DNA of 43,446 nt from Deltaproteobacteria bacterium (GCA_013151835.1 JAADHK010000101.1:1-43446), one strand, 5' to 3'; shown: positions 1 through 8,229, numbered from the stretch's first letter. Notes: a model not told the origin generated them from the sequence alone. Numbers and translations are program-made.

Positions 1-57
1 GGCAGCCCCGTTGTATGCGGCCTTGATGCCGATGTTTTTAATATATTCCAGATCCAT
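1..57 (-). CDS. Inositol monophosphatase family protein, N-terminus only (partial)
   Basis: Reading leftwards from an ATG at 57, 19 codons are open to the window edge and begin MDLEYIKNIGIKAAYNGAA. This resembles the amino terminus of deltaproteobacterial inositol monophosphatase (SuhB-like) proteins, which start with a short helix before the metal-binding core. The catalytic motifs lie outside the window, so the family call rests on the first residues and is tentative. A purine-rich AAGGA stretch lies about 14 bases upstream of the ATG. The gene is 48 bp downstream of hflX in the same direction and may be the last gene of that operon. Confidence 0.45.
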   Translation of the reverse strand, partial: MDLEYIKNIGIKAAYNGAA

Positions 58-105
58 GAGGATCTTTTTATCCTTAGCTTATGGGTGGCGTCAATGAAAT
101 AGTGG

Positions 106-1740
106 TTACGTCCCGCGCACTTCCTCTATTATGGATGCCATTTTATCAATAAGCGGCGTCAGGGTTTTTGCCTGTTTCGCGCATATCGGTATTGCGTCAA
201 GCCTTGCCGCCATTTCGGACGCAGGAAGTTGTCCTGCGAGATCGATCTTGTTTAATACCGAAATCAGCGGTATCTCGCCGAGTCCGAGATCGCGCACGAT
301 CTGTTCCACGGCGCAAATCCGGTCTTCAAAGGCCGGGTTTGAGGCATCAATGACATGGAGCAGCAGGTCGGCCGTATAAAGCTCCTCAAAAGTGGCCTTA
401 AACGCGGTATAGAGCTCCTTTGGCAAATTCCGGATAAACCCCACCGTATCGGTGATAATCACCTCCGTGTCCCGTGGAAACCTGAGCCTCCGGCTGGAAG
501 GGTCAAGGGTGGCAAACAGCCGGTTTTCAGCCAGAACCCGGCTTTGGGTCAGGGTGTTTAAGAGTGTCGATTTTCCGGCATTGGTATATCCTATGATCGA
601 AATAATCGGCAGGCCTCGGCGGATCCGTTTCCCGCGCTGCCGGGCGCGGCTTTTCCTGACATTTTCAAGCCCCTTTTCCAGGCGTTTGATCCGATTACGT
701 ATCGCCCGGCGGTTTATTTCAAGCTTGGTCTCCCCGGGTCCCCTCCCTCCAATCCCGCCGGTCAGGCGGGACATGGCGGTATTTTTATAAACCAGCCTCG
801 GAAGGATATATTTTAACTGGGCCAGTTCCACCTGAATTTTTCCTTCCCTGGACTGCGCGCGCTGAGCAAATATATCAAGGATAAGCTGCGCCCGGTCAAT
901 GACCTTCAGGTCGGTTCGGTCCGTTATGCCCCTGACCTGGGAGGCCGAGAGTTCCTGGTCAAATACAATCATGTCCGCGCCCGAGCGCATGGCCTTGACC
1001 GCAAGCTCGGCGAGTCGGCCGACGCCGAGGAGGAAACGGGGATTTGGTTTTTTTCTATGCTGGATAATCACGTCAACAACCCGGATTCCGCCCGATGCCG
1101 CAAGTTCACGCAATTCATCGATGGACGCTTGTGCCGTGTGGCGGGGTGTGGAGGTGACGCTAACGAGTATGGCCCTCTGTGCCTTGGATTCTACCTTTAA
1201 GCCCTTTTGGCGCAGGGACAATTCGTTTTCAAGCGCCCGCACAAGGGCGGAAAAATCAATAGTATCATTTGCGGCTAAAAAGGGCGGAAGTATGCTGTGC
1301 GACTGATCGGAGCCGGATGAGGGCAGGATATGGGCCGCGTGGATCAGGTCGGGAAGCCCCTTTTTTGTCAATGTTACCGCCGCCATGAGATCAAGTCGTA
1401 AAAGGGCGAGATCTGTAAGGTCCTCTTCCGAAAGCGGCTCGCCTGAAAGGTGGGTGTGTACGCAACGCAAGCCTCGGAGCCGGCCAGGCGGGGCCATGAA
1501 CCGGCTCATATCCGGGATCATTATCCTTCTGTGATCTCCTATGATAACGGCAAAAATTTTACCCGACCGGTCGATCAGCACCCCGGTCTGACGTCGGGTT
1601 TCATACGAGACGGCGCATAGTTCTTCCATGAGTTGGGCGGATGCAATGGAACCGCCTCCACACCTCAAGCGGCAAATATTTTCTATCCTGGTGATCTGCC
1701 TGGCTTTCAGGCCCTGTGTGTTGCCATGGATTTTATTCAT
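106..1740 (-). CDS. hflX: Ribosome-associated GTPase HflX, long form
   Basis: HflX is a GTPase that binds the 50S subunit and splits or rescues ribosomes under stress. The HflX core starts near residue 188. It includes the GGIGGRGPGETKLE segment, then the G domain with Walker A GYTNAGKST, the DTVGF switch and the NKID specificity motif. The protein has 544 residues against about 426 in E. coli; the excess is an N-terminal domain of about 185 residues. That domain carries HTHLSGEPLSEED at 95-107, which resembles a JAMM/RadC metal motif. The start ATG overlaps the dnaB stop codon by 4 bp (ATGA), so translation is probably coupled. The family is certain; the role of the extra domain is unknown. 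Confidence 0.95.
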   Translation of the reverse strand: MNKIHGNTQGLKARQITRIENICRLRCGGGSIASAQLMEELCAVSYETRRQTGVLIDRSGKIFAVIIGDHRRIMIPDMSRFMAPPGRLRGLRCVHTHLSGEPLSEEDLTDLALLRLDLMAAVTLTKKGLPDLIHAAHILPSSGSDQSHSILPPFLAANDTIDFSALVRALENELSLRQKGLKVESKAQRAILVSVTSTPRHTAQASIDELRELAASGGIRVVDVIIQHRKKPNPRFLLGVGRLAELAVKAMRSGADMIVFDQELSASQVRGITDRTDLKVIDRAQLILDIFAQRAQSREGKIQVELAQLKYILPRLVYKNTAMSRLTGGIGGRGPGETKLEINRRAIRNRIKRLEKGLENVRKSRARQRGKRIRRGLPIISIIGYTNAGKSTLLNTLTQSRVLAENRLFATLDPSSRRLRFPRDTEVIITDTVGFIRNLPKELYTAFKATFEELYTADLLLHVIDASNPAFEDRICAVEQIVRDLGLGEIPLISVLNKIDLAGQLPASEMAARLDAIPICAKQAKTLTPLIDKMASIIEEVRGT

Positions 1741-3128
1741 ATGGATTTTGCGGGATGGGGGGAATAGCCCTGGAGGGTCAGTTCCTCAAACCGGGTGTAT
1801 TCACCCATAAAAACGAGTTTTACCTTGCCGGAAGGCCCGTTGCGGTGCTTTGCCACATCGATTTCCGCAATTCCCCTTTCCGGGTTTTCTTCTTCCTTGT
1901 TATATTGCTCATCACGGTAGATGAAGATGACAAGGTCGGCATCCTGTTCAAGGGCTCCTGATTCTCTGAGGTCTGATAACTGGGGGTGTTTATCCGACCG
2001 CTCTTCCAAGCGTCTGTTTAATTGTGAAAGGGCGATGATCGGTATGTTCAGCTCTTTTGCAAGGCCTTTTAAGGATCTGGACATCTCGGAAATTTCAAGA
2101 TCCCTTCGCTCCATGGCGATACGGGGTTTCATGAGTTGAAGATAGTCTATGATGATAAGGCCCAGGCCCTTTTCCCTTTTCAGGCGCCTGGCCTTTGTCT
2201 TTATGTCAAGAGACGAGAGTTCGGATGAATCGTCAATGTATATGGGGGTTTGTGTCAGGACTCCCATGGCGTTGCTGAGACCCTCCCATTCCTCATCGTT
2301 GAAAAATCCGTCGCGCACCTTGGTTGAGCTGGTCCTGGATTCCGAGCATAACATGCGTGTAGTGAGCTGTTGTCTTGACATTTCAAGTGAAAAGACCGCC
2401 ACGGGCACATTGGCTTCCACGGCCGCGTTCCTGGCGATGTTCAGGGCCAGGGCGGTTTTTCCCATACCCGGCCTTGCGGCCAGAATGATCAGATCCGATC
2501 CTTGAAAACCGGATGTAAGTTCGTCTAAGTGTGAAAATCCGCTGGGAACTCCGCTCAGGCGGCCGTTGTTGCCCCTGCGGTTTTCAATCTCCATGGCGGT
2601 TGAGTAGATAATATCGCCTATATGCAGGAGATTCTGCTTGCCCTTGTGGTCGGCGATGTCTGAAAGCGAGGCTTCGGCTGAATCTATAACGTCATCCAGG
2701 CTCCCGGTTTCTGCAAAGCACTTGCTTACGATCCCGGTGGCTGCATTGATAAGCTGGCGTAACACCGCCTTGTCGTGAATGATTCTGGCATAGTGTCGGG
2801 GATTTGCCGCAAAAGGCGCCGTATCGACTATCCGGGTCAGAAATGCCGCTCCGCCCACTGCATCGAGTTTACCCATGGCCTTGAGCCGGTCGGCAAGGGT
2901 CACGAGATCAACCGGTTCGCCTTCGGAAGAGAGTTCCGTTATGGCGGTGAAAATTTTTTTATGGGCACCCTTATAAAAATCTTCCGCAGATACGATTTCG
3001 AGTATATCCAGCAGAGTGTTGTTGTCCAGCAGGACCGCGCTTATCAGCGATTCCTCCGCTTCAAGGCTCTGGGGCGGAAGTTTTTGTTTTACGGGATCGG
3101 CCTGTGACTTTAAACCGGGTTTGTTCAT
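1737..3128 (-). CDS. dnaB: Replicative DNA helicase DnaB
   Basis: This is the hexameric replicative helicase that unwinds the fork 5' to 3' and binds primase through its N-terminal domain. The 463-residue product has the N-terminal helical domain (start PQSLEAEESLISAVL), a linker, and a RecA-like motor with Walker A ARPGMGKTALALN near residue 220. Walker B IIIDYLQLM and the SQLNR and LSDLRESGALEQDAD motifs follow. Length is normal for the family. No intein or insertion is visible. The gene sits between rplI and hflX in the minus-strand operon. The rplI-dnaB-(hflX) order downstream of rpsF-rpsR is a common bacterial arrangement. Confidence 0.97.
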   Translation of the reverse strand: MNKPGLKSQADPVKQKLPPQSLEAEESLISAVLLDNNTLLDILEIVSAEDFYKGAHKKIFTAITELSSEGEPVDLVTLADRLKAMGKLDAVGGAAFLTRIVDTAPFAANPRHYARIIHDKAVLRQLINAATGIVSKCFAETGSLDDVIDSAEASLSDIADHKGKQNLLHIGDIIYSTAMEIENRRGNNGRLSGVPSGFSHLDELTSGFQGSDLIILAARPGMGKTALALNIARNAAVEANVPVAVFSLEMSRQQLTTRMLCSESRTSSTKVRDGFFNDEEWEGLSNAMGVLTQTPIYIDDSSELSSLDIKTKARRLKREKGLGLIIIDYLQLMKPRIAMERRDLEISEMSRSLKGLAKELNIPIIALSQLNRRLEERSDKHPQLSDLRESGALEQDADLVIFIYRDEQYNKEEENPERGIAEIDVAKHRNGPSGKVKLVFMGEYTRFEELTLQGYSPHPAKSI

Positions 3129-3154
3129 CGTGTCTCCACCGGGTGCCGGGAACT

Positions 3155-3172
3155 GATTTTTTACGAGTCCGT
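3155..3172. repeat. Dispersed ACGAGTCCGT word, copy 1
   Basis: TTTTTTACGAGTCCGTT lies in the short rplI-dnaB gap. The same T-run plus ACGAGTCCGT word recurs at 6791-6808 and at 19018-19032. The third copy is one end of a small inverted-repeat element, so the isolated copies may be remnants of such elements. Confidence 0.5.
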
Positions 3173-3176
3173 TAAG

Positions 3177-3620
3177 TTATTCCGGGACAACCTCAACACT
3201 AATTTCAGGCTCAATATCCCTGTATATCCGGATAGGAATCGAAAACGTGCCGATGGTTTTGATCGGTTCGGATAATAGAATCATCCGTTTCTGAACCTCT
3301 ATACCCTGTTTCGAAAGGGCGTCTGCGATATCCTTTACGGTTACCGATCCGTAGAGCCTGTCTTCATCAGCGACCCGGGCGGCGATGCGGCAGGAAATCC
3401 CTTCAAGGCTTGCTGCCATTTCCTCGGCTGTTTTTCTCTCCTTGGCCATCTGGAGATCTATTTTTTTCTTCTCCATGAGCATCTGTTTTCTGTTGGCATC
3501 CGTTGCTAAAACGGCCTTGCCCTGGGGCATTAAAAAATTACGCGCATATCCGTTCTTCACATCAACCTCTGAACCTATGATTCCGAGGGATTCAATGGTT
3601 TCCTTCAGTATAACCTTCAT
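3177..3620 (-). CDS. rplI: 50S ribosomal protein bL9
   Basis: L9 binds 23S rRNA and spans from the L1 stalk base outward on the 50S subunit. The chosen start (MKVILKE at 3620) has a GGAGG eight bases upstream; an upstream in-frame ATG at 3641 would add seven unsupported residues. The 147-residue product has the conserved N-terminal rRNA-binding domain (GYARNFLMPQGKA), a central connecting helix rich in Lys and Glu, and a C-terminal domain with LYGSVT. It lies downstream of the DUF2232 gene and upstream of dnaB. Confidence 0.96.
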   Translation of the reverse strand: MKVILKETIESLGIIGSEVDVKNGYARNFLMPQGKAVLATDANRKQMLMEKKKIDLQMAKERKTAEEMAASLEGISCRIAARVADEDRLYGSVTVKDIADALSKQGIEVQKRMILLSEPIKTIGTFSIPIRIYRDIEPEISVEVVPE

Positions 3621-3649
3621 GTTAAAAACCTCCGATGGCATTGCTGGCG

Positions 3650-4627
3650 TTAATCAAGCGGGGTTTGCGGATCTTTGCTCACCCCGAGTTTTCTGAAGTT
3701 AATCCAGATATCAAAAAAACCGAGCCCGATTATGCAAATTAGAAAAAGCTGTTGTACGCCGATGATGACATAAACAGTCATTCGCAAAAATGTGGGCACG
3801 TTTTTTAAATTAAAATAAAAAGATACAATGGCAAACCCCTGTAGCAGATAGATGGCCATAAGGATAATCATGCCGTTTGCGGCAATGAACCTCAGCGAAG
3901 AGACCGGCATGAATAATATCAGCAGACTGGCGATAACTCCCCATACCAGCGCCTCGGGGGCCTTCCATAGATTCAGGGGCCATTGTCCGGCAAAAGGCCA
4001 CCCGGCTCTCCTGAACACCTCGCGGGCTGCAAGAAGGTTCATCCATGCCGAAAGCACCAGCCCGGCTGCGGCAAGGCCGGGCAACAGCCTTAAGAGCACA
4101 TAATGTATCCGGACCTTTGCGCTGCTTATGGCGGCAATGCGATCATCCGATATGCCTAGTTGCTTATAGGCTGCAATGGTTAAATCCAGGTTTTTTGATA
4201 TATAATCCGAAAGAACCTGAACCATACCGGTTCCGGACATGTTCCCATAAACCATAAGGGCCATAATGGCAAGCCCCAGCACAGAAGCGCTGGAAAAACC
4301 GACGATGACTTCGACAGGGCTCTTTTTTTCTATCCATTCCGCCATGAAAAGCCCGAGGCTCATCATGACGAGCATCATGAATGCATCCGCCGAGAGCCCG
4401 CCGGTTAACAGGCTGATAATGACCCAGGAGAGCGTGATCGAAAAAACCGTGGCCAACCTTTCCATGCGGGTCCGGTAAAACAGCACGACAGCGGGGAGGA
4501 GCATAAAGACGATAAATCCGATGACCGGCAAAAAGGCTGAAATTGCGCAGCAACCGGTCAATGCAATCGTGGCATAAGCCATGCCTTTTGATGCGTCATC
4601 CGGAAACGGTTTCAAGAGGTGGGCCAT
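3650..4627 (-). CDS. DUF2232 family multispanning membrane protein
   Basis: The 325-residue protein is almost entirely hydrophobic with about eight predicted transmembrane segments. It matches the layout of DUF2232 (YybS-like) inner-membrane proteins, which recur between rpsR and rplI in Deltaproteobacteria and Firmicutes. The function of the family is not established. No catalytic motif is visible. The position inside a ribosomal/replication operon (29 bp before rplI, 54 bp after rpsR) is the strongest support for the assignment. Confidence 0.8.
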   Translation of the reverse strand: MAHLLKPFPDDASKGMAYATIALTGCCAISAFLPVIGFIVFMLLPAVVLFYRTRMERLATVFSITLSWVIISLLTGGLSADAFMMLVMMSLGLFMAEWIEKKSPVEVIVGFSSASVLGLAIMALMVYGNMSGTGMVQVLSDYISKNLDLTIAAYKQLGISDDRIAAISSAKVRIHYVLLRLLPGLAAAGLVLSAWMNLLAAREVFRRAGWPFAGQWPLNLWKAPEALVWGVIASLLILFMPVSSLRFIAANGMIILMAIYLLQGFAIVSFYFNLKNVPTFLRMTVYVIIGVQQLFLICIIGLGFFDIWINFRKLGVSKDPQTPLD

Positions 4628-4681
4628 TGCGGTCCCTTCCCGCTCTGATTCATGGCGCCGGTGTGGGTGCCGGCAAAAACG

Positions 4682-4927
4682 TTAGTGGTCCAGGGTGCCG
4701 ACATACGGGAGAATGGCGATCTTGCGGGCACGCTTTATGGCCAGTGCAAGAACCCTCTGGTGAAGTGCGCAGGTCCCGGTAACACGCCTGGGGATTATCT
4801 TGCCCCTTTCCGAAATGAAATATTTAAGCATCCCCTGATCCTTGTAATTAATGGAGAGCTTTTTATCCGCGCAAAAGCGGCATACCTTACGGCGGTTGAA
4901 AAAACGTCTTTTTGTGGGTGCGGCCAT
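4682..4927 (-). CDS. rpsR: 30S ribosomal protein bS18, Cys-containing form
   Basis: S18 forms a heterodimer with S6 on the 30S platform. The 81-residue product has the typical basic core ([20 protein letters not shown] and TGTCALHQR). It keeps a CxxC (VCRFC) near the N-terminus and a CxxH (CALH) later. That pattern matches the metal-binding type of S18 rather than the Cys-free paralogue used under zinc limitation. It starts 5 bp after the rpsF stop codon, as expected for partners made in equal amounts. Confidence 0.96.
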   Translation of the reverse strand: MAAPTKRRFFNRRKVCRFCADKKLSINYKDQGMLKYFISERGKIIPRRVTGTCALHQRVLALAIKRARKIAILPYVGTLDH

Positions 4928-4932
4928 TTTAT

Positions 4933-5436
4933 CTACTCCTTGTCACTTGTGTCGGTCGGTTTTTCCGTTTCATCGGAAGAGGCCTCGGTCTGGTCCGTAG
5001 TTTCCGTCGTAGTTTTTGGCGGACTTTCGGCCGGGGTTCCACCGGCATCTTCCTTGTCCCCGTCGTTTGTTTTCGCCGGGGCTTCGGCCGGTGTTTCCGC
5101 AGGCTCATCCACGACTTCCATGCCTGCCTTTAAAGCCGCCGGATCTACATCTGTCTCCAGGCGCACGGTCATGAAACGCAAAATCCGATGGTCGTGACGA
5201 AACATCCGTTCGATCTCGTTGACAAGCTCGCCGTTGCCGCAAAAATCAAGCCGCACATAGTGGCCCTGTTTTTTCTTTTTAATCTCGTAGGCAAGTTTTT
5301 TTACGCCCCAGTCGTCAAACAGAAGAAGAGTCGCCTGTTTGTCGTCGATCAAGGTGCCTGCGCGTTCAAAAATGACCTTCTGGTCATCCACGCCCACATC
5401 AGCATCCACGATAAATATTGTTTCATACCTGTTCAT
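4933..5436 (-). CDS. rpsF: 30S ribosomal protein bS6 with long acidic tail
   Basis: The first ~105 residues are a normal S6 fold ([14 protein letters not shown], then [19 protein letters not shown] and [13 protein letters not shown]). After about residue 108 comes a ~60-residue low-complexity tail rich in Glu, Thr, Pro and Asp. E. coli S6 also carries an acidic tail, extended by RimK with glutamates, but this one is much longer. The gene is first in the rpsF-rpsR-DUF2232-rplI-dnaB-hflX run, with an AAAGGAGAATCA ribosome-binding site and a promoter about 130 bp upstream. Confidence 0.95.
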   Translation of the reverse strand: MNRYETIFIVDADVGVDDQKVIFERAGTLIDDKQATLLLFDDWGVKKLAYEIKKKKQGHYVRLDFCGNGELVNEIERMFRHDHRILRFMTVRLETDVDPAALKAGMEVVDEPAETPAEAPAKTNDGDKEDAGGTPAESPPKTTTETTDQTEASSDETEKPTDTSDKE

Positions 5437-5562
5437 TGATTCTCCTTTCGGCTGTAAAGCCCCGGTCGGTATACCAAAACGGTCAGTATGCCATCAGGCA
5501 ATGACGATTTCGGTGTCGTGCCGGAGCAAGGATAAAAAAATATCATAATTTAAAATCTTATA

Positions 5563-5591
5563 ATTAGACCCTAAGTTATGGGCTATGTCAA
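5563..5591 (-). promoter_or_regulatory. Sigma70-type promoter of the rpsF operon
   Basis: On the minus strand, TTGACA (5586-5591) is followed by a 17-bp spacer and TCTAAT (5563-5568). That is a full -35 match and a 5/6 -10 match at ideal spacing. It points at rpsF, leaving a leader of roughly 120 nt. No other comparably good promoter lies between tRNA-Lys and rpsF. Confidence 0.7.
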
Positions 5592-5653
5592 GCAAAAACA
5601 TAGCAGTTCTCATTATGGATTTAACAAAACTGATGTTGCCATGCGTAGGTCAA

Positions 5654-5707
5654 CGTAGCGGCGGCCTTTAGGCCGCCATTAACTGGAAGGCTGAAGCCTT
5701 CCGCTAC
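5654..5707. repeat. REP-like double-hairpin palindrome
   Basis: CGTAGCGG (5654-5661) and CCGCTACG (5700-5707) close an outer stem around two hairpins. The inner hairpins are GGCGGCC/GGCCGCC and GGAAGGC/GCCTTCC, giving a cruciform or three-way-junction layout. A weaker outer inverted repeat (TTCTMATTATGGA, 12/13) flanks it at 5607-5619 and 5729-5741. It lies in the gap between rpsF and tRNA-Lys and appears once in this window. Confidence 0.6.
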
Positions 5708-5788
5708 GTGGGCCGTACCGCAGTTCTTTCCATAATTAGAATTGCCGGCAAAAACGGACTCTCGTGTACATTCGGCCTTATTGTTATG

Positions 5789-5827
5789 AAAAACAAAAAG
5801 CCTTTCAGGAGATGAAAGGCTTTTTTC
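5789..5827 (-). terminator. Rho-independent terminator of tRNA-Lys
   Basis: A 9-bp stem, AGCCTTTCA (5799-5807) against TGAAAGGCT (5813-5821), has a 5-base loop. T-runs flank it on both sides, so it could act in both directions. It ends about 35 bases downstream of the tRNA 3' end on the minus strand. Confidence 0.8.
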
Positions 5828-5861
5828 TAAAGGCGGTCGGAATACCGGCACCTGTTTTCAC

Positions 5862-5938
5862 TGGTGGGCCGTGAAGGAATCGAACCTTCAACCTACTGAT
5901 TAAGAGTCAGGTGCTCTGCCTAGTTGAGCTAACGGCCC
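5862..5938 (-). tRNA. tRNA-Lys (anticodon CTT)
   Basis: The minus strand folds into a 77-nt cloverleaf. The acceptor stem is GGGCCGT/ACGGCCC. The anticodon stem is CCTGA/TCAGT with loop CTCTTAA, giving anticodon CTT, which reads AAG. The T arm has GGTTCGATTCC, and the 3' end is encoded as ACCA. It has its own promoter (6012-6040) and terminator (5789-5827), so it is a single-gene unit. Confidence 0.95.
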
Positions 5939-6011
5939 CGTTGTAACCATGACGTCTGCAGTCACGACGTCACACATGGCAAAAAAAGCCATGCCATCGT
6001 ATAAACTCGAC

Positions 6012-6040
6012 TCTATAGCCCCATGGGTTATGCTTGTCAA
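6012..6040 (-). promoter_or_regulatory. Sigma70-type promoter of tRNA-Lys
   Basis: On the minus strand, TTGACA (6035-6040) is followed by a 17-bp spacer and TATAGA (6012-6017). It abuts the 3' end of the KptA-like gene. The predicted leader of about 65 nt contains two inverted repeats: CATGGC/GCCATG at 5975-5993, and TGACGTC/GACGTCA at 5950-5972. Confidence 0.75.
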
Positions 6041-6041
6041 T

Positions 6042-6785
6042 TTATTTTTTATGCCTTCCTGACTGTCTCCGCCCTTCCTTCCACGGGATTTTTTTCTTTT
6101 GTCCCTTTCCGGTTTTTTTGCCCGGGTGGCAAATGGCCATCTCAGGGGTGATGATATACGTTCCGGGATGTTCCATGCGGGCGCTTTCTTTTTTTTCTGT
6201 TTTTGCCGCTTTTTCCGGCTCAGTTTTTAATACGTTGCCAAGTGACGGTCCGGTGAAGGCCCCGGCCGGGACCATGTCGCATAGAAATATGAATTCTCCG
6301 AACCGGGAAAATTTTATTTCCCGGGCGGTTGATGAACTGGTGTGAATGGTTAAAAGAACTGGTTTTGGATCAAATCGTTCCCCCGCCTTTTTGGCGAGTT
6401 TCAGGTCGGCAAAGCAAGTTATTCTGCCGCCGGGCCCGGAAAACAGGCCCTTATCCAGCACGGCGGAATACGCCCTCCTGCGCACGCAGGTATAAAGGAG
6501 CTTGGGCACTTCAATACATGGTTTAAAAACCGGGAGCCTTCTCCTGTCTTTCGCGCGTATGCGATTTTCCGATATCTCCATACCGCAGTCGGGATAGAAG
6601 AGGAGTTCTTTGATATCATTTTTCCTGATATGCCGCCAGTCTTCGGTTTCGGCAAAGGCCTGGAGCAGCGATTTTAGGGTGATCCACCCGTTTTCGTCAG
6701 GCACCAGGCCGAATTCATCCGGCCTGCGCTCCAGTATATAGCGGAGGAATTTGTTTACATGTGTGATTTTATGCGCTCTGGACAT
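6042..6785 (-). CDS. KptA/Tpt1-like RNA 2'-phosphotransferase homologue with replaced active site
   Basis: KptA/Tpt1 enzymes transfer an internal RNA 2'-phosphate to NAD+. The fold can be followed along the first ~180 of 247 residues, starting HKITHVNKFLRYILERRP and GLVPDENGWITL. The family motifs are altered. The Arg-His of the first helix (LRH) is Glu20-Arg21. The QGH after the kept Arg-Ala (77-78) is Asp-Arg-Arg. The LYHGT motif is LYTCV (97-101), and the HLS motif is TCF (123-125). The normal reaction is therefore unlikely, and a pseudoenzyme or changed chemistry is inferred. The last ~65 residues form a basic tail. No clear ribosome-binding site precedes the ATG; an in-frame stop lies just upstream. 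Confidence 0.75.
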   Translation of the reverse strand: MSRAHKITHVNKFLRYILERRPDEFGLVPDENGWITLKSLLQAFAETEDWRHIRKNDIKELLFYPDCGMEISENRIRAKDRRRLPVFKPCIEVPKLLYTCVRRRAYSAVLDKGLFSGPGGRITCFADLKLAKKAGERFDPKPVLLTIHTSSSTAREIKFSRFGEFIFLCDMVPAGAFTGPSLGNVLKTEPEKAAKTEKKESARMEHPGTYIITPEMAICHPGKKTGKGQKKKIPWKEGRRQSGRHKK

Positions 6786-6790
6786 AGCTT

Positions 6791-6808
6791 TTTTTTACGA
6801 GTCCGTCA
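6791..6808. repeat. Dispersed ACGAGTCCGT word, copy 2
   Basis: TTTTTTACGAGTCCGTCA lies directly upstream of the KptA-like start codon, between the divergent kptA-like and hemL genes. It matches the word at 3155-3172 and the right end of the element at 18885-19026. Confidence 0.5.
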
Positions 6809-6918
6809 TTCTTGACACCCCGCAAGGCCTTCTGGTAGGTTACTATCCCTATTGCCGGTTTTTTTGTCAAATGCTTTGTCTTTGGCTTTTTAAATATTCA
6901 CGATTACGGGGAAGAAAA

Positions 6919-8205
6919 ATGCGTAAAAAAGAGAAATCAAATGAATTGTTTACCCGGGCCTGCGCCCTGATCCCGGGCGGTGTAAACAGCCCGGTCAGGG
7001 CGTGTGGTTCGGTAGGGGGAGAGCCCCTCTTTATTTCACGGGCCGACGGGTGCTTAATTTATGATGTGGATGACAATCAATACGTCGATTATATAGGATC
7101 GTGGGGCCCCATGATCCTGGGCCACAGGCATCCGGAGGTGATGGCCGCCATAACCGATGTTTTAAGCAGGGGCGCCAGTTTTGGGGCACCTGTCGATCTC
7201 GAGGTGCGCATGGCGGAGAAGATCACCGCCGCAGTCGACTCCATTGAAATGGTGCGCATGGTCAATTCCGGCACAGAGGCGACCATGAGCGCGGTAAGGC
7301 TTGCAAGGGGATATACCGGCCGCGATCTTGTCATAAAGTTTGACGGGTGTTACCACGGCCATGCCGACACCCTGCTCGTATCGGCCGGATCGGGCGTGGC
7401 GACCCTTTCTATACCCGGGAGTCCCGGCGTGCCCGCCGGCGTGGTGGAAAACACTATTTCTCTGAAATACAATGATGCGGCCGGATTCTCAGACATGATG
7501 GCAAGGCGGGGCGACCGGGTCGCCGCCGTTATCGTCGAGCCTGTGGCGGGGAACATGGGCCTGGTACCCCCTGACCCTGAATTTCTTTCAGTCTTGCGGA
7601 GCGAAACCGCAAAGTACTCAAACGTGCTCATCTTTGACGAGGTCATGTCCGGATTCAGGGTTGCATTTGGCGGAGCACAGGCATTGTATGGAATAACACC
7701 CGATCTAACATGCCTGGGAAAGATCGTGGGCGGCGGGCTTCCCGTGGGGGCATACGGCGGGAAAAGGGAGATCATGGAAAAGGTGGCGCCAGTCGGGCCC
7801 GTTTATCAGGCGGGGACCCTTTCGGGCAATCCCCTTGCCATGGCCGCCGGCATAGCAACACTTATGGCCCTTGACCGGCCCGGGGTTTATGAAAAAATAG
7901 AGCATCAATCTGCGCGCCTGGCTGACGGACTTGCATCCGCAGCTGCGAATGCCGGTGTTCCGGCCACAATAAACCGGGTGGGAAGTATGATGAGCCTGTT
8001 TTTTACCCCCGGGCCCGTCCGCGATTTTGAAGGCGCAAAGGGAGCCGATCTTGATCGATTTGCCCGGTACTACAATGGAATGCTTGAAAACGGTATTTAC
8101 CTTCCGCCTTCCCAGTTCGAGGCCATGTTTATCTCTCTTACCCATGAAGCCGGGGATATCGACCGAACCATAGCTGCTGCAACCCGGGTGTTAAAGAGCC
8201 TGTAA
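6919..8205 (+). CDS. hemL: Glutamate-1-semialdehyde 2,1-aminomutase
   Basis: HemL is the PLP enzyme that turns glutamate-1-semialdehyde into 5-aminolevulinate, the C5 route to tetrapyrroles. The start at 6919 (MRKKEKSNELF) has GGGGAAG upstream and matches the family start; further upstream reading has no family similarity. The 428-residue product has IPGGVNSPVRA, NSGTEATMSA, FDGCYHGHAD and IFDEVMSGFR. The Schiff-base lysine is K268 in LGKIVGGGLPVGA. Length is typical. It is followed 24 bp later by mpl. Deltaproteobacteria make heme, siroheme and cobalamin from this precursor. Confidence 0.96.
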   Translation: MRKKEKSNELFTRACALIPGGVNSPVRACGSVGGEPLFISRADGCLIYDVDDNQYVDYIGSWGPMILGHRHPEVMAAITDVLSRGASFGAPVDLEVRMAEKITAAVDSIEMVRMVNSGTEATMSAVRLARGYTGRDLVIKFDGCYHGHADTLLVSAGSGVATLSIPGSPGVPAGVVENTISLKYNDAAGFSDMMARRGDRVAAVIVEPVAGNMGLVPPDPEFLSVLRSETAKYSNVLIFDEVMSGFRVAFGGAQALYGITPDLTCLGKIVGGGLPVGAYGGKREIMEKVAPVGPVYQAGTLSGNPLAMAAGIATLMALDRPGVYEKIEHQSARLADGLASAAANAGVPATINRVGSMMSLFFTPGPVRDFEGAKGADLDRFARYYNGMLENGIYLPPSQFEAMFISLTHEAGDIDRTIAAATRVLKSL

Positions 8206-8229
8206 TATATTAAACGGTATGAGGAATAG

